Source of the DNA: Ctenosaura bakeri
Taxonomy: Eukaryota; Chordata; Lepidosauria; Squamata; Iguanidae
Assembly: GCA_948474755.1 (NCBI GenBank)
Contig: CAOLHI010000025.1
Span: 586,001-650,000, forward strand
Length of the DNA: 64,000 nt
Reading direction: 5' to 3'
Shown one piece after another: positions 46,035-55,814 of this stretch. How positions within the stretch are numbered: the stretch's first letter is position 1; every line of letters begins with the position of its first letter. The notes beneath the pieces are model-generated. The model saw only the letters and a program-made list of their open reading frames with translations. It was not told the origin of the DNA and ran no database searches. Made by a program: the position numbers and the translations under genes.

Positions 46035-46061
46035 TTGAATCTTCTCCTTTTTCTTCTTCAG
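46035..46061 (+). promoter_or_regulatory. NLK: 3' splice site of NLK intron 1
   Basis: A pyrimidine-rich run (CTTCTCCTTTTTCTTCTTCAG) ends in CAG immediately before exon 2. It is a strong major-class (U2) acceptor. Confidence 0.9.
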
Positions 46062-46191
46062 GTCAGTAACAGATCCACGAGATGGAAAGAGAGTTGCACT
46101 CAAAAAGATGCCCAACGTCTTCCAAAATCTGGTCTCTTGCAAAAGGGTCTTCCGTGAACTGAAGATGTTGTGTTTTTTTAAGCATGACAAT
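46062..46191 (+). CDS. NLK: NLK exon 2 (kinase N-lobe)
   Basis: This 130-base internal exon consists of one base completing a split Trp codon plus 43 codons, starting SVTDPRDGKRVALKKMPNVF and ending CFFKHDN. It encodes part of the N-terminal lobe of a protein kinase. VALK is the beta-3 motif whose lysine contacts ATP phosphates, and the Glu of FRELKML is the expected alpha-C glutamate that pairs with that lysine. The sequence matches my memory of vertebrate NLK almost residue for residue. NLK phosphorylates TCF/LEF factors and other targets in Wnt, Notch and TGF-beta related signalling. The boundaries are a pyrimidine tract plus CAG on the left and AAT|GTAAGT on the right. The intron phases are 2 on entry and 0 on exit. 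No frameshift or stop is present. Confidence 0.96.
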
Positions 46192-46197
46192 GTAAGT
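46192..46197 (+). promoter_or_regulatory. NLK: 5' splice site of NLK intron 2
   Basis: The intron opens with GTAAGT, the full U2-type donor consensus, directly after the last Asn codon of exon 2 (phase 0). Confidence 0.93.
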
Positions 46198-46366
46198 GGC
46201 CTGCAACTTGCTTTTGATAGATGCTACTTGCATTCCAATGCAGAGGGGATCAAAGCTGGTCATACATTGTGGATGTATCTGAGCTACATTCCTAAAACCA
46301 GTTGAATCAAACTTGGGAGTCCTCACTGTGTTCCTTGAACAAGTTTACAGAAAAGTCTCTCAATGA

Positions 46367-46632
46367 CACATTATGCCAGTACTGCAAGCCACAAGGTTGT
46401 GAGTTCGATCCTGCCGGGCTCCAGGGTTGACTCAGCCTTCCATCCTTTCGCAGGTCGGTAAAATGAGTACCCAGCTTGTTGGGGGCATATATAGAAATGT
46501 ATGGAAATACATGCTATTTGTAAGTTGTTCGATCCATATGGAGAGGCGGGATACAAATAAATAATTTAAAAAAATGGTGATTCTCCGCCTCAATCCATAT
46601 GGAGAGGTGGGATACAAATAAATAAATAAAAA
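46367..46632 (+). mobile_element. ACA-type tRNA-derived SINE with duplicated tail
   Basis: GTACTGCAAGCCACAAGGTT then GTGAGTTCGATCCTGCCGGG is a tRNA-like head with a good B box (GAGTTCGATCC). It is followed by CGGTAAAATGAGTACCCAGC and a tail with ATCCATATGGAGAGGCGGGA then TACAAATAAATAA. A second ATCCATATGGAGAGGTGGGA and (AATA)n tail follows about 65 bases later, suggesting a tail duplication or a second truncated insertion. Confidence 0.88.
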
Positions 46633-46819
46633 AAGTCCCTCCCATTTCTAAGTGATTAATAGAGCCATTAACCCCCTTGATTCCTTTCTACCTCCTCCTT
46701 CTTCATGTCCACAAAAGGACTTTGGAAACTTTCACTTCAGCCTTTCCTTAATTGCATTATCTTGTGTCATCTGGATTGATGACTTGTGGTTAACATTAAC
46801 AATGGTTGGTCTCAGACTA

Positions 46820-47139
46820 CAGTAATCCTCCCTTATCCACAGGGGATACATTCCAAGACCCCCTGTGGATACCCAAAACTGTGGATAGTACTGAACCCTA
46901 TAGTATATAGTACCCTGCAAAACTAGAGAGCTATGTCTGGTGATGCCAGAGACATTTCCTGTGCTTGTGTTGGCAGAGGGGTAGTTAAAGTGGTGTCAGG
47001 CAGGCAAGCAAGGTGCTTGCAGGTGGCAGGATGTAAAACAGGCCATATGAGTCCTATCATCTGGACACCAGAATTTTCCATTTAATATTTTCACATTGCA
47101 GATAACTGAAACCACAGAAAGCAAGAGAGGGAACTATTG
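46820..47139. mobile_element. Tigger/pogo-like non-autonomous DNA transposon, copy 3
   Basis: The left end CAGTAATCCTCCCTTATCCA then CAGGGGATACATTCCAAGAC and the right end, reverse-complemented CAATAGTTCCCTCTCTTGCT, are TA-flanked. The subterminal GGATACCCAAAACTGTGGAT is typical of Tigger MITEs. Confidence 0.72.
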
Positions 47140-48049
47140 TACTCAGCTTCGAACCATTGTACTCAAATTCAAACCATAGGTGCCAGAGCTGTTTTGTTTA
47201 ACCAAGCTATAGTTAGGATTTGTCATGGGTCCGAATAATATAGCAGAGGAAGGCTACTGAAAAGGTAAGGTGAAAGCTTCTGAACTCTCCCACTTGGCTG
47301 TACAGGATAAGGAGATGGGGAAGGGGTAAGCACACAAGCCCAAAGCTCATGTCAGCTGGTTCTTACTAAAATGTGACTTTGCTTAATTTGAAAGCATGGC
47401 CAGTACTATGGAAGGAACTAAGAATGAAGGGAGTGGTTAGTGTGGCGTAATGTACGGATGTTGCAAATATTTGAGTAGAAGTGCTTGCAAAGTTAGCAGT
47501 CTTGTGTAAGTATTTCCCAGGCCCCAGTGGAACATCCTTTCCTGGTAGGGATGGTTCTGAAACGACTGGTCCCCAGCATCGCCTGACATATTTTCTGAGC
47601 TTTCTTGTAAATGTTTGCAAATATAACACATTCAAAAAACCATGAGCATTTGTAGACATTCAGTTTAAACTTGTGTGGTAAACAGCGGCATGCTCATGTA
47701 TTCCCTATTTTGAGGCTTATACCATGAGCTGTTCAGATCTTATCTCAGCTATAAAATGTCTACATGGCCCAGAGCAAGCTGTCATCTTTCAGCTTCAGCT
47801 ACCTGTCTGTAAGACAGTAATCTGAGTCTCAAATTTATATGGACCAGGAATGTGTGTGAAATGTTAAGTACTCACTGTACGTATTAGGGGGGAAAACCAA
47901 ACAAACCTCTGTATAATTTACAAGCCCTTTTTACAAGGAAAAAAAGCTGTATATGAGGGACGAGGCCATTTGTAGTTTAGTTACGTTCCTAGTTTATTTG
48001 TTTGTTTTTGCTTCATTTATGAGTCACCCTGTAGTTGAAATTCTTGGAT
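47140..48049. other. Intron 2 stretch, unassigned
   Basis: No gene or clear repeat. Confidence 0.4.
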
Positions 48050-48900
48050 CATTCTACATAACAAAATAGCAAAATAAAACAAGTAATAAAGTGGAAAAAC
48101 ATCACTTGAAAATATAAACTGTGAAAGCAAGAATAATAATAGCATATTAGAAGAAGAACATAAATATCAAATATCAGAGCAGCACAAAGAATGATTTTAA
48201 AGCTAAGCTTCAATGTTATTTAAAAGGCTTGCAAGAATTTTTAAAATGTGTTGTATATCTGACACTGAAAAGTCATAAAAATTATACCAGACTGACTTCT
48301 CTGAGGAAGCTGTTCTACAATTTAGGGAACAGCATTTTAAAAAAATACCCACTACACTCTCAAGTAGTCCGTTGCTGGATCTCTGTTTGTATGAGTGCTT
48401 TGAGCAGAGCATCATATAACAATCTTAGGACACATGACAAGAACACAGGAGAGGAGACAGCCTGTGGCCCCAAACTGTGAAAAACTTCATAGGTTAAATC
48501 CAGAACCTTGGGTCAAACCCCAAAACAGTTCAGCAGCCAAATAATATGAGAATGGCCAATTCCAGATAGTGTTCTTGCTGTTATGTATTAACTAAAGATT
48601 TTGGACTGTCTTCAAGGGGATTACTGCCATGTATTACGGTAGTCTAGTTGGGAGGCTAGCAGACCAGAGATCCATGATGCTGGGCAGCAATAGAATTAGA
48701 ATTAGTTCTTGGTGATCAAATTTCACCTGTTAAAAGATGCTCTGCATCACCGAGGATATTCATGTCTGCAGTGACAAAACACGGATCTACAAGCACATCC
48801 ATGCTATGAATCTGATCCTTTAGGCACAGTACAACTCTGTCCTGAGCCAGCTGAACACTGTTGGCTTGAATAACTAGCGACCAGCAGAATCTTTCTTTCT
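48050..48900. repeat. LINE-like interspersed repeat, copy 2
   Basis: AACTTCATAGGTTAAATCCA, AGAACCTTGGGTCAAACCCC and GGTAGTCTAGTTGGGAGGCT align in order with the copy at 44.66-45.33 kb but are more decayed. Confidence 0.5.
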
Positions 48901-50235
48901 GGATGATGTCTCAGTTTATTGGTTTTCATTCACTGCTTCATGTGAGTGACGAAAAAGTGAAGTAGAGGTGTCTGTTGTCAGCCAAATTCAAACCTCTGAA
49001 TAACCTTACTTGGTGAGAAACCCTTGACCTTCCAGGTGTTTTAAATGTCATGTCCCAGAAAAGCCAGCAAACAGGGACTGACCTGGTAAGGGATTGCAAG
49101 AATTATAGTCAAAACCTTCGGAAAAGGCCAAAGTTTCCTCCGTGTTGATGTAGATGTTGAACAGGATGAGGAACCGGGGGAATGTTGCAGGATCCCAAAG
49201 CATGAATGCCAAGAAGGCAAGCTGAAGTCTCCCCCACCAATAATTTAATGTCTTGAGACATTGGTGGGGGAGGCCTGGAAAGTGCCAGGAAGGTCAGGTA
49301 TCAAAGTTTCAGGTACAGGCTTTCCAAGGATGCATAGATTCCAGCAGCTGCCCAAATGTGCCTTGCCATGACACTTTATGTGCCCCCGGGTTTTACTTGG
49401 AGCGTTTCCTTTCTGCATGTTAATTTGACCCTGCTCACTCTTCCCAGGGAAAGTGCTTCTTACTTTCTTGGCTACTTCAGCGGCCTGGTCAGTTCTTTAA
49501 CCCTGCGGCAGAGTTAAGACAATAGAGCTTAATGGCACTGTGCACTTCCATTTTGCACTGTTCGTTTCATCACTAGACATAGTTCTTCATAGACTGAAGG
49601 AAGTATAAAAAGCTAATCAGGCTGCCTTTTTAAGCAGCACAGGCCTTGTACTGGCAGTTGAAAATAAGAAGTGCTTACATAGCATTAGGCAGGCAGTTTG
49701 AAATATATATCTGTGTTTACATGTGGCATGAAGTTGTTTTTTACCTCTGCCCCTAAATGAGAACTGGCTTGAGCTGAGCTGATTCCATACAGTGTAAGAA
49801 TAGATTAACTGTGGTTATAGTGTTCTTTTTCCAGAAAAGCATCCTTTGAAAGCGACTGCTGAGTAGAAGCAGCATAAAGAAGAACAAGCTACTACTGGAT
49901 GGTTTTTAACACATAACAGAAGTGTGATTCCTGTGATGGTTCTAAAATCATTACTTCAAGCTTCCTCTGAATAGTGTGCCAAATCGTTGCAGCTATAATC
50001 TGAGTGAACTCTGTCTTCGCAGTGAACATATAGTCAGTGGGACTGTATGTGGAGTAAACTTAGAATGCAGCGCCCTTTTCTAAAAAAAAAAAAAAGCTTC
50101 ATATATTTGTGAAAATGTTACAGTTCATGTCATTTGTGGGATCTCTAAACTAACAGTTGGTGAAGATGCAGCTGTCTGTGAATATCAGTTGATAAAACAT
50201 GCACCCCATCTCTTATTAATCAGGGTCAGGAAGCT
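48901..50235. other. Intron 2 stretch, unassigned
   Basis: No gene. A 13-bp-arm inverted repeat (49229-49272) is listed separately. Confidence 0.4.
49229..49272. repeat. Inverted repeat, 13-bp arms
   Basis: CTCCCCCACCAAT (49229-49241) and ATTGGTGGGGGAG (49260-49272) are perfect reverse complements around an 18-base spacer. Confidence 0.85.
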
Positions 50236-50945
50236 TAGAATCATAGAATCATAGAAATGTAGAGTTGGAAGAGACCACACGGGCCATCCAGTCCAACCCC
50301 CTGCCATGCAGGAACACCCTCAAAGCACTCCTGACAGATGGCCATCAAGCCTCTGCTTAAAAACCTCCAAGGAAGGAGCCTCCACTACACTCCGAGGCAG
50401 CAGATTCCACTGCCAGACAGCCCTGACTGTCAGGAAGTTCTTCCTGAGGTTCAGGTGGAATTTCCTTTCCTGCAGCTTGAATCCATTGCTCCTTGTCCTG
50501 GTCTCTGTAGGGGCAGAAAACAAGCCCTCTCCTTCCTCTACATGGCATCCCTTCAGATATTTCAACATGGCTATCATGTCCCCTCTTAACCTTCTCTTCT
50601 GCAGACTAAACATCCCCAGCTCTCTAAGTCTATCCTCATAGGGCGTGGCTTCCAGGCCTCTCACCATTTTGGTCGCCCTCCTCTGGACTTGCTCCAGCTT
50701 GATCATGTCCTTCTTGAATTGGGGTGCCCAGAACTGGACACAGTATTCAAGATGAAGTCTAACCAAAGCAGAGTAGTGGTACCAGTACCTCCCTCGATCT
50801 AGACACCATACTCCTATTGATGCAGCCGAGAATTGCATTGGCTTTCTTGGCTGCCGCATCACACTGCTGACTCATGTTCAGCTTGTGGTCTATGAAGACT
50901 CCTAGACCCCTTTCACACGTACTGCTATCAAGCTTGTCGTTAATA
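50236..50945 (-). mobile_element. CR1 LINE 3' end, longest copy of this family (antisense)
   Basis: About 700 bases. The minus strand has a 180-codon open frame (50320-50862) with [40 protein letters not shown] and [20 protein letters not shown], the C-terminal end of CR1 ORF2. Upstream on the minus strand, [24 protein letters not shown] sequence continues it in another frame. The tail is TAGAATCATAGAATCATAG. The long open frame indicates a fairly young copy, still truncated and frameshifted. Confidence 0.93.
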
Positions 50946-52849
50946 TTGGGCTTGACTCACCAAAACTGGATTCTGAAGACATGGCTTTGTTGTCATTAAA
51001 CTATTTAACCCTGGTAAGGTGAGACAAGTTGTTCCAGGGATGGCTCTTTCTCTGCAGAAATCTTCAACTTAATGAAATCCCTTGACTTCGTTAGTTTTTA
51101 AAAATCCGTGCAAATATTGATTGTTTTGTTTTATAGAAATATCTGACATTACTACTCATTGTAGTGGCCTGTTAAAAAGAGGGAGGATAACTTGGAACGG
51201 CTTTTTGGTAGGCATGTAAAAGGGGAATCTGGTATTCCTGATTTGCATTCAGAAACGCTCAGAAGTTGTCTTAATATAGGGATAAATGAACCTCAACACA
51301 AAAATTACTGTCTTCAATTTACTGCAAAGAGGAAGAACCAGTTGCACATATTTAACCATAAAAACGATGACAGGTTTCAGGAAGATCTTACCCAAGAAGT
51401 TCAAAGCAAAGAGATCTTGCATACATGGGCTGTGGATCTTTAGGAAAGCTGAATAAAGGAGCTTTATGACATGCAAAACATAGCAAGGGAAGTGTCTGAT
51501 ACCCTTCATTTCCTGGAAATGTTGATTTTTCAGTTGGGTGTCTCCATCCATAATTAACTGGCTTCATGAGTTTGTCCAGTTATGACTCAACTAGCATGCA
51601 GATGTGTTGTGTGGCTCTCACTCTTTGAAAATAAAGACATCAGTACTCATGTGCTAGTTCCTTACAAAAATGCAATTTGATTAATATGACTGGACAGTTC
51701 TTTTACGGATAAACCAAGCTAATATTCTGCACATGAGATACTTTACTGTATTACTGCCAACCCCTCCCCCATGGTTCATCAGATTATTTCTTATTTATTT
51801 TGATATTTAGTCTAAATGTTTACTTGTCCCTAAAGCCTTTAAGATGCAGTGGGCAGAAGACTTAAATCCATTTTGCATAGAAGCAAGCATCACTGGTTTT
51901 AGTGGAACCTGTGCTAGAATTGTAATCTTGGTCATTTCCCTTTAGCAGTAGCATATTTTTCAAATTGTTTATTGGCTTTGAAGTTATTTTGTGGGGATCA
52001 AGTAACTAGAGCTAATTTATTTTACAGACCGTTGATGATTGATTTATTAGGATAACAAAAAACTGCAGCTGGCAAGTACCATTGTAGAAGAGGCATTGCC
52101 CTGGTATGTGAGAGAAGAGGAAATGCCTCTCTCTAAGATGGTATCTGTCCTTTTTTTCTTCCAAGATACTGTTTTTCCAATACAAATACATGTAGATTTA
52201 CTTCCTAAAGGAAAATGTTAGCTTAATGTCTTGAAAGCTTCACAGTAATGCTGTGAAATCAGCTTTTGCAGCAATGTCTGGATATTACATTGATGATCTG
52301 AAGCAGACCAACTAATTTCTGTTTGCCCATATTCATGGCTGTTCTCTTGCATGTCGTGTTAGTTAGGTCAGCTGTCTTTATTGATTCAAAATGCCTGATT
52401 GTTGTGAATTCTACAGCACGATAGGTATTTTTTATGCAAGGTGCTTTTGCAGATCCTATTTTTGAAAATGCATCGGCTTTGTAAGGAGTTGGCTTGATGA
52501 AGGACTTCTGTCGTGCAGTCAGATGTTAGCAGGGATTTGTTCAATCCAGAGACTGCCCTGCTGTATCTTAAAAACTTTGAACATGGAAGCATTCTGTCAT
52601 GATAGGATGTATCAGGCGGTATTTGTTGCCAGCAGTTGCATTTTCCCCCCTTTTTAGAGCATTAAAGTCTGGATGTGAAGCTTCAGTTTTCCTCTAAGCT
52701 ACTTTGATCAGATGTCAGTAATGTCTTCTCTGTTTATGAGCTCCTCATTCTAGTTTGCATCTCCTACCCTCCACCTGCAAGCATAGCTTTAGGATACGCT
52801 GTCTTTGTTTTTATAGTTGCTTTTGTAAAGTAAATAATTTGTTGTAATT
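50946..52849. other. Intron 2 stretch before exon 3, unassigned
   Basis: About 1.9 kb with no recognised repeat, just upstream of exon 3. Confidence 0.45.
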
Positions 52850-52874
52850 AATCAGCTTTCCTCTTATTTCCTAG
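52850..52874 (+). promoter_or_regulatory. NLK: 3' splice site of NLK intron 2
   Basis: TTTCCTCTTATTTCCTAG precedes exon 3. TAATTAATC just upstream could serve as a branch region. The acceptor is of the ordinary U2 type. Confidence 0.88.
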
Positions 52875-52930
52875 GTACTCTCTGCTCTTGACATTCTTCA
52901 GCCACCACACATTGACTACTTTGAAGAAAT
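52875..52930 (+). CDS. NLK: NLK exon 3 (kinase N-lobe, beta-4/beta-5 region)
   Basis: A short 56-base exon encodes VLSALDILQPPHIDYFEE and then the first two bases (AT) of the next codon. It continues directly from exon 2 (HDN|VLSALDILQP), matching the NLK protein across the junction. In the kinase fold this is the segment between helix alpha-C and the strand leading into the hinge. The exon ends in phase 2, so the Ile codon is completed by exon 4, which would begin with the YVVTEL segment and is not in the window. Reading through the donor gives Met-Tyr-Pro-Ile-His and then TAA. The small size is compatible with internal exon definition, but the downstream donor is of the minor class (see next entry). 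Confidence 0.95.
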
Positions 52931-52940
52931 GTATCCTATA
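52931..52940 (+). promoter_or_regulatory. NLK: U12-type 5' splice site of NLK intron 3
   Basis: The intron starts GTATCCTATA. The minor-spliceosome donor consensus is (A/G)TATCCTTT, so eight of the first nine positions agree. As a U2 donor it would be poor, with C at +5 and +6. The phase and position (between the Glu-Glu-Ile and Tyr of the beta-5 strand) correspond to the place where p38 and JNK genes carry U12 introns. The matching U12 branch site and acceptor lie outside the window, so the class rests on the donor alone. Confidence 0.85.
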
Positions 52941-52943
52941 CAT

Positions 52944-52967
52944 TAAATAAACAGTCTTAAGGTAGGT
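52944..52967 (+). promoter_or_regulatory. Stop codon, AATAAA and competing U2 donor after exon 3
   Basis: Just inside intron 3 are an in-frame TAA (52944-52946), an AATAAA hexamer (52946-52951) and TTAAG|GTAGGT with its cut before 52962. The last is a good U2 donor 31 bases downstream of the U12 donor. Using the U2 donor would add 31 bases and a premature stop. Using the hexamer would end the transcript. Whether either is used is unknown. Confidence 0.5.
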
Positions 52968-53454
52968 GCGAATAATTGTAGCCCATAAAATTGCTTGCTG
53001 GTTTTGAGTTTATAACTCCCAAGCTGTATGGAATCAGGAAAGATGGGAGATAGAAATCATCTTGTCATACTGGAAACTCTTGACTACTTAGCATAGGATG
53101 TGGGTGATAGGAGGGAAGCAGTGTGAATGTGGATATTTGGTAGAAAAGTTGAACAATGCATTCTGAGTCATGGGCAGGGTCTTAAGGTTATATAGAAAAG
53201 TGCCCAGTAATGTAGATGTGCTGTACTATGTCTGTCCTAGTTGGCTAGGAGGTCTTCTGCAAAGCACCTGTGTGTGCCCACCTGGAGTGCATTTTGTGGA
53301 TTTAAAGAGTGTGTCTTCAAACTGTCCTGGCCTTCCTGCAGGCAAGCCTTGATAAAGTATTGAGCATGAACACCTTCAAAAAAAATATGTGCCAGCTTTA
53401 GGCTCTGTTTTGAAAGGGAAGCAGGGATAGCCACTTCCACTGTACTCACAGGTA

Positions 53455-54240
53455 CAATGTTTCTTGAAAGGGATTATCTGGATTCGTCCAGTGACATTTC
53501 ATCGCTTCCTGACTTGGGATCTGCATGTTGTCTTATGGGCCTTGCTGAAGTGTCCTTTTGAACTGTTGATATCAGTGGGTTTTAAGTTTCTTACGCTGAA
53601 GATTCTCTCTCTCTCTCACGGCTATTATGTTATCCTGTCGAGTGTCTGAGTTAATGATGTTGTGGGTGTGTAAGGAGTTGTGTGTGTTTTACAAAGATTC
53701 AGTGGTTCTTTGTTTGGATCCCTCTTTTATTATGAAGGTGAACTCAACCTTTCATTCATCTCAGGAGCTGTGCTACCTTCATTTTATCCTAAGACAGAAT
53801 TGTAAAAGGATTGGCACAAGTTAGATGTCTGTAGGGCACTAAAATTTTATTTGGATAGGATGGTTGATTTTTAGAACTGAAAGTCTGTTTGTTTCCTTTC
53901 AGGAGTCTACAAAGGAACAATGGGTTTCTATGTCAATGTCGTCAGGATGACTGATACTCTGTATTGAGTTGGTGTACTCTCATAGTCCAGTGGCTGTTCT
54001 TAAGGGGATAAAAGCATGTTGCTTTTGTAGAGCTTCTGCGTCCACTGCCTTTAGTACGGTGGCCTCATTGGTAAATATTTGCAATGACCTACTTGGGCAT
54101 CTCTGTCATCTTTGTGTGACATTATAAGATTGACAGATTTGCCTCTGCAGATGCAACATTTGATAGATGCGTTTTGCAAAAGATGGTTCATTAGTAGGTG
54201 TGTTGTTCATAGTTTACCCACCCAAGAGATGGAGGGACTG
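53455..54240 (+). mobile_element. DIRS-type retroelement remnant: tyrosine recombinase region
   Basis: The plus strand encodes, with a few frame breaks, FLTWDLHVVLWALLKCPFEL, FKFLTLKILSL, LWVCKELCVFYKDSVVLCLD, PSFIMKVNSTFHSSQELC and, nearer the 3' end, TAFSTVASLVNICN. The order and content match the tyrosine recombinase of vertebrate DIRS elements, which integrate without a DDE integrase. I see no reverse transcriptase part upstream, so this is a truncated, inactive copy. The catalytic Arg/His/Tyr residues cannot be assigned reliably across the frame breaks. Confidence 0.7.
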
Positions 54241-54284
54241 CTTGGTTAGGCCCTGCTATAAGGATGTCCTCCCCACACTGCAAG

Positions 54285-54727
54285 AAAATGGAACATTGGT
54301 ACTTACTGTGATGATTTCTTTTCTGTAGTAATGGGGATGGAATCCTTCCCATCCTTCATTGGAGAGTAATTTTTAGGTTCTTCGTTGTTTATACTGACCA
54401 GTTCTTTTCCGTTGGTTAACATCTTTGTGTGATCTTTGGTTTGGAGCCTGTCATAGAATAGAATCATAGAGTTGGAAGAGACCACAGGGGCCATCCAATC
54501 CAACCCCCTGCTATGCAGGAACCCACATCAAAGCACTCCCAACTTGATTGGAGCTTGACATTCCTTCACTGGGGGAGGGTCTAGTTGTCCAATTTAGAGT
54601 GGAAGAAGGATTGATAAGCATAAAATTTGTCTCGGAATTGTGTGGGAGGAGCAAGACCCATTGTAAGGATTCCTTCTGCATTAGTGCAGAGAATGAACTT
54701 TTGCGATAAGTACCAATGTTCCATTTT
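54285..54727. mobile_element. Element with perfect 21-bp inverted repeats (possible DIRS terminus)
   Basis: AAAATGGAACATTGGTACTT plus A at 54285-54305 and its exact reverse complement at 54707-54727 enclose 401 bases. The homology continues inwards in diverged form (TAGTAATGGGGATGGAATCC on the left, reverse-complemented CACTAATGCAGAAGGAATCC on the right). DIRS elements have inverted terminal repeats, and this pair lies 45 bases downstream of the recombinase remnant, so a shared origin is likely. Confidence 0.7.
54453..54545 (-). mobile_element. CR1 LINE 3' tail nested between the inverted repeats
   Basis: CATAGAATAGAATCATAGAG then TTGGAAGAGACCACAGGGGC and CCAACCCCCTGCTATGCAGG. It is a heavily 5'-truncated copy, about 90 bases. 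Confidence 0.9.
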
Positions 54728-55508
54728 GACCTAAATTGGCTATTTCAGGAGGCCCTCTCAGGTATCAAAAAGGCCAATAAAAATAGTCTGAAAGCAAGCA
54801 GAATGGACTTTTCTTCACTTAGAACATTGCTACTGGTTTCATCAGGAACATTGCTATGGCCTGCAAGGGTCAAGAGGAGTAAAAATTGGCCTGATAACTC
54901 TCAGTGTGTTAACACCTGATGTAAGAAAATACTCATATCTCAGATGCATTTAATCACCGAGAGGGTGCTATCATTGTCATGGGAGAAGCATACAGGGCCT
55001 TTATTTTATTGTGAATAGCTTCTTGCTTACTTCTAGTTACTTTTGATCTGGCTGGGAATTACTAGGTAGAAAGTCCATCTACTATACTTTTGCCTGTATA
55101 AAGCTGGAAGTGTAGTCCTTTCCCATACTTAACGTGGTGTGAATTCTGCTTAACTCTGTAAGGCTTATTTCAGAGCAGATATGTAGGATTCCGTTTGTAA
55201 GATTTCAGTCCTGGACACTGTTACTCAGGAGTACCCAACAAAATAAATATGACTTCTGAGAAAACTTATATAAATGTGCAAAATACTGCAACTTTACATG
55301 TTAAATTTTACAAATAATGCACGTGATTATAAAATACAGGAAAATAAGTGTTGCTTATATTTCACTTTGCCCCCAAATTATTTTTCTGTGGCTTCAATAT
55401 CTCATTAATTTTTTAGCCACTTTTGTACACCCATTCTCAAAATGTAAGAAATTACTGGCAGTGACCCCAGAACATTGGCACTCAGGCTAAATTTAGGGGA
55501 GTTTAACA
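54728..55508. other. Intron 3 stretch, unassigned
   Basis: No gene. The part near 55150-55200 (TATTTCAGAGCAGATATGTA then GGATTCC) looks like an old interspersed repeat tail. Confidence 0.4.
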
Positions 55509-55577
55509 GTATATTATCTCAGCTCCCCAAAATTATCTCAGCTCCCCAAAACAGTATATTATCTCAGCTCCCCAAAA
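55509..55577. repeat. Short triplicated block
   Basis: ATTATCTCAGCTCCCCAAA occurs three times within about 65 bases. The first and third copies are preceded by ACAGTAT, so a 45-bp unit was duplicated around a shorter one. Confidence 0.85.
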
Positions 55578-55814
55578 TGCCTTCTGATCGGGGCTGACAT
55601 TTAAGGGCATTGCATAAAGTGTATGAAAAGGATTTCTTGCTGGGTTTTTTTTTTAATCTTTTAATCTGTGAATGGCCAAATTTTGACTGCCACACTAGTG
55701 GAAGAGAACCTTTGTCTCTGGTGGTATATGTTTGATGCTCCACCCTTCAGTTGGAAAGGATGTTATAAATAAACATTATTGTTGTTGCTGCTGCTGTTCT
55801 TTTCCCGCTTGGTG

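Larger units (their letters stand above)
1..46061 (+). other. NLK: NLK intron 1 (3' part)
   Basis: Everything upstream of exon 2 reads as intron. The intron has phase 2: exon 2 begins with the last base of the tryptophan codon of the glycine-rich loop region. No second coding exon, CpG-rich first exon or promoter is visible, so exon 1 with the translation start and N-terminal region lies left of the window. The intron is at least 46 kb here and is AT-rich, with many decayed retroelements on both strands. A long first intron is typical of vertebrate NLK. The assignment is inferred from the clear exons 2 and 3 and from the absence of any competing gene. Confidence 0.85.
46192..52874 (+). other. 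NLK: NLK intron 2 (complete, 6683 bp)
   Basis: A complete phase-0 GT-AG intron between exons 2 and 3. It contains an ACA-type SINE, a Tigger-like DNA element, a LINE-like remnant, a short hairpin and a 700-bp CR1 fragment, each listed separately. No additional exon is evident. Confidence 0.9.

Noticed and set aside
46367..46430. A tRNA gene (B-box-like GAGTTCGATCC)
   Set aside because: No cloverleaf is completed, and the following body and AATA tail are those of an ACA-type SINE.
50320..50862. 180-codon minus-strand open frame as a host gene
   Set aside because: It is the C-terminal part of CR1 ORF2, with a CR1 3' tail beside it and parallel copies elsewhere in the window.
52931..52946. Exon 3 as the terminal coding exon ending at TAA
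   Set aside because: The full kinase requires downstream exons. The GTATCCTAT donor and the known NLK protein continuing with Tyr-Val-Val make this a splice boundary. Use as an alternative end is kept only as a finding.
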